Of a DNA stretch of 64,000 nt, positions 41,562 to 50,236 are shown one piece after another. Positions within the stretch are counted from its first letter, which is position 1; every line of letters starts with the position of its first letter. A model generated the notes under the pieces. That model saw nothing but the letters and a program-made list of their open reading frames with translations. It did not search any database and was not told the origin of the DNA. The DNA comes from JAFGCL01 sp964492335 (GTDB lineage: Bacteria > Chloroflexota > Dehalococcoidia > UBA2247 > RBG-13-53-26): positions 22,778 through 86,777 of the forward strand of contig CAZBJX010000009.1 in assembly GCA_964492335.1 (NCBI GenBank), in the 5' to 3' direction. Made by a program: the position numbers and the translations under genes.

Positions 41562-41807
41562 ATGCTGATGCGATCAACGGGGCTGGGAAAGACCGAGCTG
41601 AGCGGCAGGATCTCGGGGCTGATACGCCAGGGCGACTACCTGGTGCTCCAGGTCGAGACGGAGCAGCCTGTGAAGTGGAAGATCCGGGTGGCCATTGCCA
41701 GGCCGGACATATGGCAGGTGATCAAGGGCCTCCTCCGGTGGAAGAGCCTGACAATCCTCTTCTCCACCAAGTGGACTGCCGCGCCCGCCCACCCCGGGGA
41801 GTTCTAG
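41562..41807 (+). CDS. Small conserved-looking protein downstream of the FAD oxidoreductases
   Basis: 81 residues, ATG preceded by GGAAAGGGAG. Beta-strand pattern (GRISGLIRQGDYLVLQVET, WKIRVAIARPD) and a tryptophan/leucine-rich end. No transmembrane segment or cofactor motif. Co-transcribed with the array, so it may be an accessory or structural partner. No family recognised. Confidence 0.6.
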   Translation: MLMRSTGLGKTELSGRISGLIRQGDYLVLQVETEQPVKWKIRVAIARPDIWQVIKGLLRWKSLTILFSTKWTAAPAHPGEF

Positions 41808-41834
41808 CGGTCGCTCCCGCAGGCAGAACACGAA

Positions 41835-41862
41835 GGGTGGGGAGGCCACGGCCTCCCCACCC
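41835..41862. terminator. 13-bp bidirectional terminator
   Basis: GGGTGGGGAGGCC/GGCCTCCCCACCC with a 2-base loop, then TGTTTCTC on the plus strand. It separates the converging FAD and chemotaxis units. Confidence 0.7.
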
Positions 41863-41906
41863 CTGTTTCTCATCCCGCTATGGGCGCTGCGCCCTGTGAC
41901 GGGCGG

Positions 41907-42656
41907 TTAGCCCATCTCTTTGGGCCACCAGCCCCACCAGTTCTGCTTCTCGCACTGCGTACACCTGATCTTGAGGGCCACGGCGCCCTCGGCGCCGCAG
42001 GAATCGCAGACGAAGTTCTTCTTGATATCGTAGCCCAGGGTGTTGCTCAGCCCCTGCGCTATGGTCTCCATCTGGGAGCCCAGGCTCTGGGACTGCGCCA
42101 TCTGCAGCTGCTGGTTGGCCATCAGCGCCGCCTCGAAGGCCTTGCGATACTGGTCGAACTGCTCCGCGGCGGCCTCCATGACGGCCATCCGCTCCGCGAG
42201 GTTGTTCAGGATCTGCTCGGACATCTCCAGGCACTCTGTCAACTCGGTCAGCTTCTTCCTGAGGGCCTCGACCTGCCAGTCGCCGCCGGCATCCCTTGTA
42301 TCCCTTATCTCCCCGATCTCCCTGGCCTGTTCATCCCGCGCCTGGCGCTCCTCAACGAGCGACGTCTCCACGGCGCTGATCTGCTTCTCAAACCCGCCAA
42401 GGGCCTTCTCGGTCCTGTCCAGGCGCTCGTCCAGGCGCGCCACGGCAGCCTGGACCGTGGCCAGGGTGTCCTCCAGGGATGCCATCTCCGGCCGAATGGG
42501 AGCAGGGGGTTGCGGGGTGGCCGCAGCAGCCTTGGCTGGCCGGGTCACCGTGGCCGTGGCCGCGGCCGCCGCCCGGGGCACCACCTTGGATGCGGTCTCC
42601 TGCACCAGGCTGTCGATTTCGGTCTGCGTGAGTCTCTTCCTTCTCGTCTTCTCCAC
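41907..42656 (-). CDS. Coiled-coil protein with N-terminal EIDSLV motif and C-terminal zinc ribbon
   Basis: 249 residues. The N-terminus LTQTEIDSLVQ (9-19) resembles the CheY-P-binding EIDALL peptide of the switch proteins FliM and FliY (LSQxEIDALL). An Ala/Pro linker (about 28-58), a long coiled-coil (about 60-190) with heptads, then a C-terminal zinc ribbon CDSCG...CTQC. It is the last gene of the che operon. Suggested role: an adaptor or target for CheY in a chemosensory pathway without a flagellar switch (inference). No named family. Confidence 0.72.
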   Translation of the reverse strand: MEKTRRKRLTQTEIDSLVQETASKVVPRAAAAATATVTRPAKAAAATPQPPAPIRPEMASLEDTLATVQAAVARLDERLDRTEKALGGFEKQISAVETSLVEERQARDEQAREIGEIRDTRDAGGDWQVEALRKKLTELTECLEMSEQILNNLAERMAVMEAAAEQFDQYRKAFEAALMANQQLQMAQSQSLGSQMETIAQGLSNTLGYDIKKNFVCDSCGAEGAVALKIRCTQCEKQNWWGWWPKEMG

Positions 42657-42721
42657 TGTTCACCCTCACCTGCTCATTCAGCGCGGGACTTGCCGCGGGA
42701 CCGGGCCGCCGCTGAACGAAC

Positions 42722-43942
42722 CTAATACTCCACCGCGGAAGTGACCAGCCTGCCGGCTTGCTCATCTTCCGCCAAGTCCACCTCATAAGGCGCCTCTAAC
42801 AGATGGCCCTCCTCGTCGTAGTGAATGCGCACCGTGGGCCTGCCCACCAATCCCAGGTTGGCGTTCACCACAATCCCCACCTCCCCACCATTCAGCTTCA
42901 CCATGACCCCCGTGGGGAAGGCCGGCACATTCTCCAGGAACAACTGCACCAGGTCGGGATCGTAGAGGACCCGGCTGCAGGCCACCAGCAGCTCAGTGGC
43001 CTCGTAGGGCTGGAAGGGCTGCCGGTACGGCCTCTTCGATGCAGTGGAGCAGGCCGCATCACACATGCCCAGTATCCTGGCAGCTGTCGAGATATCGCCG
43101 CCCTTGAGCCCGTAGGGATAGCCGCTGCCGTTCCAGCGCTCGTGGTGCTGGACGATGATCGACCTTACGTTGTCGCTCACTCCGCTGCACTGCCTGAGGA
43201 CCTCGGCGCCATACAGCGGGTGTCTCCACACAATCTGCAGCTCGTTGTCGCCCAGGGGCTCCGCCTTCAGCAGGGCCTGCCCCTCACCATCCGTCCTCCA
43301 GGCATTAATGAAGGCCATTTCCTCCCAGAGCGCCCCGGGCCTCTCCACCATCTCCGGCGGCTGCACCATGGCGTAGCCGGCATTCTGCAGCAGCGCCGCC
43401 AGGCCGAGGTCAACCAGATCCCCGTCTCCCATCCCGGCCTCTTTGCCCAGCACCAGCGCCAGTCCGGCGATCTTCACCGGGAGAACATGCCCCGCCTCTG
43501 CCCACGAGTGCCACCCGCCGATGGTGGGGTCTCCCCGGAGGTCCCCGGACACATGCTCCACCATCTGCCGCACCAGCCCGCCCAGGTGCCCCAGGTCAGG
43601 GTATTCCGGGCCGGCCGGCGCTGCTCCTCCCTGCCCGCCCCGGTCCGGCACCGGGCAGGCCGCCACCCCTTCCCTTACCACCACGGCGATCCTGTCCAGG
43701 ATCTCACGCAGGGCCTCGGAGACCGCCCCCTCCAGCTCGGGCGGGACCACGGGGGAAACCGTCACGTCCTGGAAGCGATCGTCCACGATCACCAGCTCGG
43801 ACACGCCCAGGAGGAACAGCTCCTGTATCCACCTCTCGGTGAGCTCCGTCCCCCCGCTGATGGCCACCCGCCCGCTTCCGTCGTGCAGGTCCCCGGCCAG
43901 TATCATCCCCGGCTTCGCATACTTGACTAGAATCCGCCGCAT
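42722..43942 (-). CDS. HD-GYP-like protein with degenerate active site
   Basis: 406 residues. A variable N-terminal region (GMILAGDLHDGSGRVAISGG, DUF3391/HD-GYP-associated type) precedes an HD-GYP domain (about 150-345). The HHE (266-268) and NGSGYPYGLKG (271-281) segments of cyclic-di-GMP phosphodiesterases are kept. The HD pair that normally binds metal (ALLHDIGK) reads ALLQNAGY here, so residues 186-187 are Gln-Asn. Hydrolysis is therefore unlikely; c-di-GMP binding or sensing is possible. A PilZ-like C-terminal part (GEVGIVVNANLGLVGRPTVRI) follows. 2 bases from cheR. Confidence 0.82.
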   Translation of the reverse strand: MRRILVKYAKPGMILAGDLHDGSGRVAISGGTELTERWIQELFLLGVSELVIVDDRFQDVTVSPVVPPELEGAVSEALREILDRIAVVVREGVAACPVPDRGGQGGAAPAGPEYPDLGHLGGLVRQMVEHVSGDLRGDPTIGGWHSWAEAGHVLPVKIAGLALVLGKEAGMGDGDLVDLGLAALLQNAGYAMVQPPEMVERPGALWEEMAFINAWRTDGEGQALLKAEPLGDNELQIVWRHPLYGAEVLRQCSGVSDNVRSIIVQHHERWNGSGYPYGLKGGDISTAARILGMCDAACSTASKRPYRQPFQPYEATELLVACSRVLYDPDLVQLFLENVPAFPTGVMVKLNGGEVGIVVNANLGLVGRPTVRIHYDEEGHLLEAPYEVDLAEDEQAGRLVTSAVEY

Positions 43943-43944
43943 AT

Positions 43945-44796
43945 TTACCGCCTCACATTCATGGCCTTGACGGCACGTTTTTCGTTGCCCGCAAACTCGA
44001 CCCCGGACGCCGGCGTCCGCTGCTTGCGATAGAAGCAGTGCCCCAGCATCGTCAGGCCCATTTCTCGAGACCGGTCTATGGACTCGGCCCCCCCGATGAA
44101 GAGCACGCCGCCGGGGTTCAGCGCCTGGCAGAACTGCTGGTTGAGCCTCTTCTTGGCCGCTTCCGTGAAATAGATGACCACGTTGCGGCAGGCGATCATG
44201 TCGAATCCCGGCTCATACGGATCACGCAGGAGATCGTGCCTGCGGAACTCCACCCGGCGCTTGATCCTTTCCACAACATGGTACGAGCCCTGCGTTGACT
44301 CGAAGCATCCCCGAAGGAATTCGGCGGGCACGGCCCTCACCTCGTCGGGCCGGTAGGGGCCGCCGGCCCTGGCCCTCTCCAGGCTGCTGGTGTCGATATC
44401 GGTCGCCACTATCCTGTGCCTGGCGTGCGGGGCGAGCTCCTCCAGGATCATGGCTATGGAGTACGGCTCGCTGCCCACCGAGCACCCCGTGCTCCAGATG
44501 CTCAGCCGCGGCCGCTCCCTGAGCAACTGGGGCAGCACCTCCTTCCGCAGCTGCTCGAAGGGCACGGGGTCGCGGAAGAACTCGCTCACGTGTATCGTCA
44601 GGAAGCCGCGCAGCTCCTCAAGCATGCGCTCATCGTTCTCGATCATATTGCAGTAGGCTGCGACGCTGGGCGCTGATGTGCGGGCCACGAATGACGCCAG
44701 CCGCCGCCTCATCTGGCGTTCCCGGTAGTCTTCCAGGTCAATGCCGCTGAGCTCCTTGATCCTGGACTTGAGATAAGAGTACTCTAGGTCCTGCAT
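43945..44796 (-). CDS. cheR: Chemotaxis methyltransferase
   Basis: 283 residues; methylates glutamates of the chemoreceptor with SAM. N-terminal helical domain (LSGIDLEDYRERQMRRRL), SAM-binding GCSVGSEPYSIAM, IVATDIDTSSLERAR and RNVVIYF. Complete. Overlaps the 3' end of cheB by 13 bases, so the pair is coupled. Small basic C-terminal tail. Confidence 0.95.
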   Translation of the reverse strand: MQDLEYSYLKSRIKELSGIDLEDYRERQMRRRLASFVARTSAPSVAAYCNMIENDERMLEELRGFLTIHVSEFFRDPVPFEQLRKEVLPQLLRERPRLSIWSTGCSVGSEPYSIAMILEELAPHARHRIVATDIDTSSLERARAGGPYRPDEVRAVPAEFLRGCFESTQGSYHVVERIKRRVEFRRHDLLRDPYEPGFDMIACRNVVIYFTEAAKKRLNQQFCQALNPGGVLFIGGAESIDRSREMGLTMLGHCFYRKQRTPASGVEFAGNEKRAVKAMNVRR

Positions 44797-45887
44797 GCAT
44801 CCATCTCCCGCCGGTGGCTGCCCCCATCAGGCCGGCACATCTGGACGATTTCGTCCGTGATCCGGTACAGGGGCAGCACCCTGTCCGCGTAGCCGCCCTC
44901 CACCACGCTGCGCGGCATCCCGTAGATCACGCTGGTCGACTCATCCTGGGCGATCACCCTGCCGCCCGACCTCTTGATGGCCGCGGACCCCTCCCTGCCA
45001 TCGCTGCCCATTCCGGTCAGCACCACCCCCAGGCAGCGGTAGCCGTCGTTGGCGGCCACCGACTCCATGGTCACATCGATCGACGGCCTCACTCCGTTTC
45101 GGGGCGGCTCCTGGTGCAGGGCCACCCGGTCCCCCCCGCCAATGACCAGGTGGAAGTTGCCGGGCGCCACCAGGGCCCGGCCGTCCTTCAGCCTGTCTCC
45201 GGAGGCAGCCTCCCTGACCTCCACCTGCGAAAGCACCGCCAGCCTCTTGGCCAGGGACGCGGTGAACCCCATCGGCATGTGCTGGACCACCAGAATAGCT
45301 GCGGGAATGTCCCGCGGTATGCCGGGCAGGACCTGGCAGAGCGCCGAGGGCCCGCCCGTGGAACTGCCCACTATGATCACGTTCCTCTGGGGGCGGAGCA
45401 CCCCGGCCCGGGCTGAAGGCGGCGCCTCCTGGCCGCGGCTGCGGCCCTGGCCGGCCCGCAGGGCCCTGACCACGCGGGACATGTCCACCCTGCCCGCCAT
45501 CTTGATCTTGTCGTTGAGGCCGGCTATGCCCCTGGAAAGGCCTCCCTTGTCCAGCATCGAAGGCTTCAGGAAGAAATCAACGGCGCCGGTCTCCAGGGCC
45601 TTGATGGTCACCTCGGTGTCCTCTTCGGTCAGTCGGCTGAGCATGACCACCGGGGTAGGGCGTTCCGCCATGATATGGCTCAAGGCGGTCAGCCCGTCCA
45701 TCCTGGGCATTTCCACATCGAGGGTGACAACGTCCGGCTTGAGGCTCCTCACCTTCTCCAGAGCATCGATGCCGTCGAAGGCTACCCCGACCACCTCTAT
45801 CTCAGGGTCCAGGCTGATCCGCCGCGAGATCACCATCCTCGCCAGAGCGGAATCGTCTACTACCAGGACCCGGACCCGGTTGCTCAT
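44784..45887 (-). CDS. cheB: Chemotaxis response regulator methylesterase
   Basis: 367 residues. Receiver domain (residues ~1-125) with phospho-Asp in TLDVEMPRMDG and Lys in FLKPS; then the methylesterase with Ser in GSSTGGPSAL, His in VVQHMPMGF and Asp in GMGSDGREG, the full catalytic triad. Demethylates or deamidates receptor residues when phosphorylated by CheA. Overlaps cheR. Confidence 0.95.
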   Translation of the reverse strand: MSNRVRVLVVDDSALARMVISRRISLDPEIEVVGVAFDGIDALEKVRSLKPDVVTLDVEMPRMDGLTALSHIMAERPTPVVMLSRLTEEDTEVTIKALETGAVDFFLKPSMLDKGGLSRGIAGLNDKIKMAGRVDMSRVVRALRAGQGRSRGQEAPPSARAGVLRPQRNVIIVGSSTGGPSALCQVLPGIPRDIPAAILVVQHMPMGFTASLAKRLAVLSQVEVREAASGDRLKDGRALVAPGNFHLVIGGGDRVALHQEPPRNGVRPSIDVTMESVAANDGYRCLGVVLTGMGSDGREGSAAIKRSGGRVIAQDESTSVIYGMPRSVVEGGYADRVLPLYRITDEIVQMCRPDGGSHRREMDACRT

Positions 45888-45929
45888 AAGCCCCTCACAA
45901 GACTCAACTTCTCCCCCGCCGGAGCCCCT

Positions 45930-46289
45930 CTAGTTGGAGCACAGCTTCTGCACCGCCTGCAGCACCCTGGCCGAGTCGAAGGGCTTCACCACGAAGTCCC
46001 TCGCTCCCACCTCCAGGGCCTCCACCACCATGGACTTCTGGCCCATCGCCGACACCATGGCCACCCTGGCATCAGGGTCATGGCTGATGATCTGCTTAAG
46101 CGCGGCCAGTCCGTCCATGTCGGGCATGGTGATGTCCAGGAGGACAGCGTCTGGCTTCAGCTGCTTGTACTTGGCCAGAGCCTCAGCCCCGTTGGCCGCC
46201 TCCTCGACCTCATACCCGTTGTCGGTGAGGAGCCTGGCGCATCTCATGCGAGCGAAGATTGCGTCATCTACCACGAGTATTTTTGCCAT
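45930..46289 (-). CDS. cheY: Chemotaxis response regulator
   Basis: 119 residues, a single receiver domain. Acid pocket LVVDD (about residues 5-9), phospho-Asp in LLDITMPDMDG, Thr/Ser switch in VSAM, Lys in VKPF. ATG at 46289 has AGAGGTG upstream; a GTG two codons earlier is a possible start. It is the likely output of CheA. Spaced 42 bases from cheB. Confidence 0.95.
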   Translation of the reverse strand: MAKILVVDDAIFARMRCARLLTDNGYEVEEAANGAEALAKYKQLKPDAVLLDITMPDMDGLAALKQIISHDPDARVAMVSAMGQKSMVVEALEVGARDFVVKPFDSARVLQAVQKLCSN

Positions 46290-46462
46290 TGCCACACCTC
46301 TTCTTTAATACCTCTGATACCTCGATTTCCGCAAAGCGCCATCGGGGGTCCCGGATGCCCACGTCCCCGAACGTATTCTATTCTCCGTTTCTCTTTCCCG
46401 ATAAGGCTCAGATGGCTCGGTTTTGCGACCCAGACGGTTCATCGGGCCGGTGCCCCTGGCCG

Positions 46463-47011
46463 TCACGGGTACACCGTGGCCCCGGCCGCCGTGCGCACCG
46501 TCACGGCCCCGGTCCCCACCGCCAGCCAGACGGAGCGCCCCTTGTGGCCGCCCGTGTCGAAGGCCACCACCGAAAGCCCCTCTCTCTCCAGGGCCGCCCG
46601 CACCGCCACCACGTTCTTCTGGCCCATGTCCAGCAGCCCGTCGAAGGTAGCCGCATGGATGAGCCTGGCCCCACCGGAGATCTTCACCTGGATCCGGGTC
46701 CTCACCGCCCCGATATTCTCCAGCTCCCGAATGAGCACCGGGATCCCGACATCGGCGTACTTGCCGGGGAACCTCTGCGCGGTGCTCTTGTTGCTGCAGT
46801 AGGGGAGCACGAGGTGCATCATGCCGCCTGCTTTGGCTGTCAGATCGTAGGCGCACACCGCCACGCATGACCCTAGGCCGAACGAAACCAGGACGGCGGC
46901 CGGGTCCGACGATACCTTGATCTCACCCAGCCCAACCGCGATGAGCGACTCCGGCCTGGCCCCGTTGGCGATATCCGACGCCTGAAGCCGGTTCCTGTTG
47001 CCTGCAATCAT
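46463..47011 (-). CDS. cheD: Chemoreceptor glutamine deamidase
   Basis: 182 residues. CheD features: GSCVAV (catalytic Cys region FGLGSCVAVCA), a conserved His in MMHLVLPY and KISGGARL. It deamidates receptor glutamines and works with CheC as in Bacillus and Thermotoga. Overlaps cheC by 4 bases (ATGA). Confidence 0.93.
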   Translation of the reverse strand: MIAGNRNRLQASDIANGARPESLIAVGLGEIKVSSDPAAVLVSFGLGSCVAVCAYDLTAKAGGMMHLVLPYCSNKSTAQRFPGKYADVGIPVLIRELENIGAVRTRIQVKISGGARLIHAATFDGLLDMGQKNVVAVRAALEREGLSVVAFDTGGHKGRSVWLAVGTGAVTVRTAAGATVYP

Positions 47012-47634
47012 TTCGCCACCCCCGCCCGGCTCAGGATCGCCCTCAGGAAGTTGAACGAGGGTATGACCAGGAAGGTGCCCCTCACCTGGCGATCGGCCGA
47101 GCCGAAGCTGGCCTCCGCCACGATGATGTCGTCCGTCTGCTGGAGGATCTCAGCCAGGGCAACGTCAAGAATGGCGCCGGCCATGTCCAGTATCACCTCG
47201 GGGGGCATGGGCACCAGCCTCATGTCCAGGGCGTCCGCAGTCGCATTCAGGAATGCGGACCCGATGACATTGCCCATCTCCCCCAGGGCCGACTGCTCCA
47301 TCTCGTCCAGATCGGCGGTGGTGCCGGGCTCCTGCCCCATCAGCATGTCGATGATGGCCAGGGCCACGTCCGGCTGATGGACCAGCATGAGATGCCCCGA
47401 GGCGTCGCCCTCGAAGGCCAGGTATATCCCGATGACCAGCTTGTCCGCCCCGCCGACCAGGTCTGACGCATCCCTGGCCGGGACCTGCTTCAGGCTGAGA
47501 GAGCTCATCCGGACCTCCTGGTTGACCATGGTGGCCAGCCCGCTCATGGCGTTGTCGATCCCCTTCAACGCCAGGCTGCTCCAGAGTTTCATCTCATCCT
47601 TGTTCAGGGCAATATCTGCGATCCTGTTCTCCAT
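47008..47634 (-). CDS. cheC: CheY-P phosphatase
   Basis: 208 residues of the CheC/FliY/CheX phosphatase fold. The E-x2-N signature is seen in ALGEMGNVIGSAFLNA; a second, less perfect copy is in DVALAEILQQ. It dephosphorylates CheY-P and binds CheD. A third CheC-like half is not seen, so this is a stand-alone CheC. ATG preceded by AAAGAGGTGAGG. Confidence 0.93.
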   Translation of the reverse strand: MENRIADIALNKDEMKLWSSLALKGIDNAMSGLATMVNQEVRMSSLSLKQVPARDASDLVGGADKLVIGIYLAFEGDASGHLMLVHQPDVALAIIDMLMGQEPGTTADLDEMEQSALGEMGNVIGSAFLNATADALDMRLVPMPPEVILDMAGAILDVALAEILQQTDDIIVAEASFGSADRQVRGTFLVIPSFNFLRAILSRAGVAK

Positions 47635-47709
47635 ACCTCACCTCTTTCTCACTCGCAACGAGCCGGCCGCGCACCCACAACGGCGCCGCCCCCGCGTCCC
47701 GGCCCTGCT

Positions 47710-49491
47710 TCACGGCATGGCCATCTTGACCAGGGCCGGCACATCCAGAATCAGCCCCACCTGCCCGTCGCCCAGGATGGTGGCGCCGGCAATGCCCCTG
47801 ATGTCAACCAGGAACTTGCCCAGGGGCTTGACCACAAACTCCTGCTGCTCCATCAGCTCGTCAACCACCACCCCGATCAGCTTCCCGCCGTCCTTGGCCA
47901 CCACGATGAAGCACTTCCCGCCGCCGCCGGGCCCGCCGGTCCGCAGCCCGGGCGTGCCCTCCAGGGTCACCAGGGAAATCACATTGTCTCGAAGCCTGAT
48001 GACATCCCTGCCCCGAATGGTCAACACCTCCCGCCGCTCTATGAGCAGCGTTTCGGTGACAGAGGCCAGGGGCATGACGTAGACCGTGCCGCCGGCCGAG
48101 ACCAGCAGCCCCTGGATCACCGCCAGCGTCAGGGGAAGCACGATCATGAACCTGGTGCCCTGGCCGGGCCGGCTGTCCGTCACCACCGATCCGGACAGCT
48201 TCTCGATATTGGTGCGGACTACATCCAGCCCCACTCCCCGCCCGGACACATCGGAGGCCACCTCCTTGGTGGAGAAGCCGGGCATGAAGATCAGGTTGAC
48301 GGCATCCGCCATCGAAAGCCGGGCCGCATCTTCGGCCGAGATGAGGCCCCTGGACACGGCCCTCCTCTTGACCGCTTCGACATCGATCCCCTGGCCGTCG
48401 TCCTCTATCGAGATGACAATGTGGCCGCCTTCCTGGAAGGCCGAGAGACTGACCTGCGCTATTGGAGACTTGCCCGCCTCGACACGCCCCTCCGGGCCCT
48501 CCACGCCATGGTCCACCGAGTTCCGCAGGAGGTGGATCAGGGGGTCGCGTATCTGCTCGATGATGCTGCGGTCCAGCTCCGTCTCCAGCCCCCCCATGGT
48601 GAACTCGATCTTCTTGCCCTGCCTCTGCCCCAGGTCCCTTACCAGGCGGGGGAAGCTGTTGAAGAGGGTGCCTATGGGCACCATGCGCACCTGCATAATG
48701 TCCTGCTGCAGCTCATTGATGACCTTGATGACGTGGCTGGAGGTCTGGCTCAGGTCCCGCACCAGTTCGTCACCGGCGTACCTGGTCTCCAGAACGCGGT
48801 TGATCTGGCTGATGCGGGAGCGGTCGATAACCAGCTCCTCCACCATGTTCATCAGGCTGTCCAGGGTCCTGACGTCAACCCTGACCGTCTGCGTGACATG
48901 CTGCGCACAGCGGTCGGGCAGGGCGTTCGGCGCCGCCTGGGCCCCCCGCTCCGCCACCGGCGCGCCGGCCCGGGCGCCCCCGCCACCCCGGCATGGACCG
49001 GCCGCCGCTGCGGCCCGGGCCCCTGCCCCGTCGCCGGCCTTCAGGGTCGCGGCCATGTCCGCCGCGCTCTCCAGCCGGGCCACCGCCGGCCCGATATCCG
49101 CCAGCGCCATGTCCGGGGAGACCAGCGCGTCCCGCAGGGCCTTCAGGACATCCAGCCCGTACAGCAGGGAATCGATGATCTCGGGGCTCACCGGTATCCT
49201 GCCGCTCCTGACGCCGTCCAGCAGGCTCTCCATGGAATGCGCCAGCTGGGACATGCAGGGGTAGCCCAGCATGGCCGACGAGCCCTTCATGGTGTGGGTG
49301 GCCCGGAATATCTCCTGGATGAGGTCGGGATCGCCCGCCTCCGACTCCAGCCTGACCAGGTCCGTATCCAGGAGGGCGATCTGCTCATCGGCCTCCTGGA
49401 TGAATACCTTCAGCTCCTCGGCGGAGACATCGGCGCTGTAGACCGCCTCCCGGCCGTCGTCCGGCTGCCCCTTCCCGTCAGAACTGCTCAA
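47710..49491 (-). CDS. cheA: Chemotaxis histidine kinase without a P2 domain
   Basis: 593 residues. P1/Hpt with phospho-His66 in FRATHTMKGSSAM; a Gly/Ala/Pro linker (about 145-205) in place of the usual P2 CheY-docking domain; dimerisation domain P3 with MNMVEELVIDRSRI; P4 kinase with LLRNSVDHGVE (N box), DDGQGID (G1), GFSTKE and GRGVGLDVV; P5 CheW-like end. Start is TTG at 49491, with no strong ribosome site, 11 bases after the cheW stop. The P1-to-P3 direct linker is unusual; CheY may be docked elsewhere. Confidence 0.93.
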   Translation of the reverse strand: MSSSDGKGQPDDGREAVYSADVSAEELKVFIQEADEQIALLDTDLVRLESEAGDPDLIQEIFRATHTMKGSSAMLGYPCMSQLAHSMESLLDGVRSGRIPVSPEIIDSLLYGLDVLKALRDALVSPDMALADIGPAVARLESAADMAATLKAGDGAGARAAAAAGPCRGGGGARAGAPVAERGAQAAPNALPDRCAQHVTQTVRVDVRTLDSLMNMVEELVIDRSRISQINRVLETRYAGDELVRDLSQTSSHVIKVINELQQDIMQVRMVPIGTLFNSFPRLVRDLGQRQGKKIEFTMGGLETELDRSIIEQIRDPLIHLLRNSVDHGVEGPEGRVEAGKSPIAQVSLSAFQEGGHIVISIEDDGQGIDVEAVKRRAVSRGLISAEDAARLSMADAVNLIFMPGFSTKEVASDVSGRGVGLDVVRTNIEKLSGSVVTDSRPGQGTRFMIVLPLTLAVIQGLLVSAGGTVYVMPLASVTETLLIERREVLTIRGRDVIRLRDNVISLVTLEGTPGLRTGGPGGGGKCFIVVAKDGGKLIGVVVDELMEQQEFVVKPLGKFLVDIRGIAGATILGDGQVGLILDVPALVKMAMP

Positions 49492-49502
49492 CGCGCTCTA
49501 TC

Positions 49503-50039
49503 CTATCCGCGGGACCCCGATGGCGCCAGCACCCCCGTGGCGGCCCCGGCCTGTCCCGCACTCTTGTCCGCCCCCACCAGCGGCATCCGCTTGTCGCTGC
49601 TCGCCAGCAGGCGGCCTATGTCCAGCAGTATGACCAGCTTCGTCTCCAGCTTGGCCACCCCCAGCACGTAGTCCGCCTCCTCGGGCGCCACTATGGTCGA
49701 TGTCGGCTCAATCACGGACACCGGTATCCGCAGCACCTCGCTGACACCGTCGACAATCAACCCCACGTCCTGGCCCTCCACCTCCACCACCACGATCCGG
49801 GTCTCCTTGGTCTCCTGGCCTTCTTCCATGCCCAGCCGCCTCCTCAGGTCCATCACGGGGGTCACCTTGCCCCTCAGGTTGATGACTCCTTCGACGAAAG
49901 GCGGGGCCCCCGGGATCCTGGTGATCGCCTGCATGCGGATGATCTCGCGTACGTTCATGCTGTCTATGGCGTAGTGCTCCGACGCCAGGTCGAACAGCAC
50001 CAATTGCTGTTCCGTCATCCGTGCTTTCTCCTTTGCCAT
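49503..50039 (-). CDS. cheW: Chemotaxis coupling protein
   Basis: 178 residues of the CheW fold (QQLVLFDLASEHYAID, GVINLRGKVTPVMDLR, TRIVVVEVEGQDVGLIVDGVSEVL). It links the MCP to CheA. The C-terminal ~30 residues are a low-complexity Gly/Ala tail. Between MCP and cheA. Confidence 0.94.
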   Translation of the reverse strand: MAKEKARMTEQQLVLFDLASEHYAIDSMNVREIIRMQAITRIPGAPPFVEGVINLRGKVTPVMDLRRRLGMEEGQETKETRIVVVEVEGQDVGLIVDGVSEVLRIPVSVIEPTSTIVAPEEADYVLGVAKLETKLVILLDIGRLLASSDKRMPLVGADKSAGQAGAATGVLAPSGSRG

Positions 50040-50236
50040 GCGCTCACCCTCTCTCGGCCCGGGCCCCGGGCCCGGCCATCGCGACTGCCGCCGCTCCAGT
50101 CAGTCTGCTCACCCACTGCACGAGCAACACTGTGCGCCCCGGGCCCGCACTCCGTGCCATGCGGTCCCGCCGGTAGTCTAGGGCCGCGGCATCACGCCCG
50201 TGTCTCAGGAATTTCCGGCGGGGTAACAAATACGTC

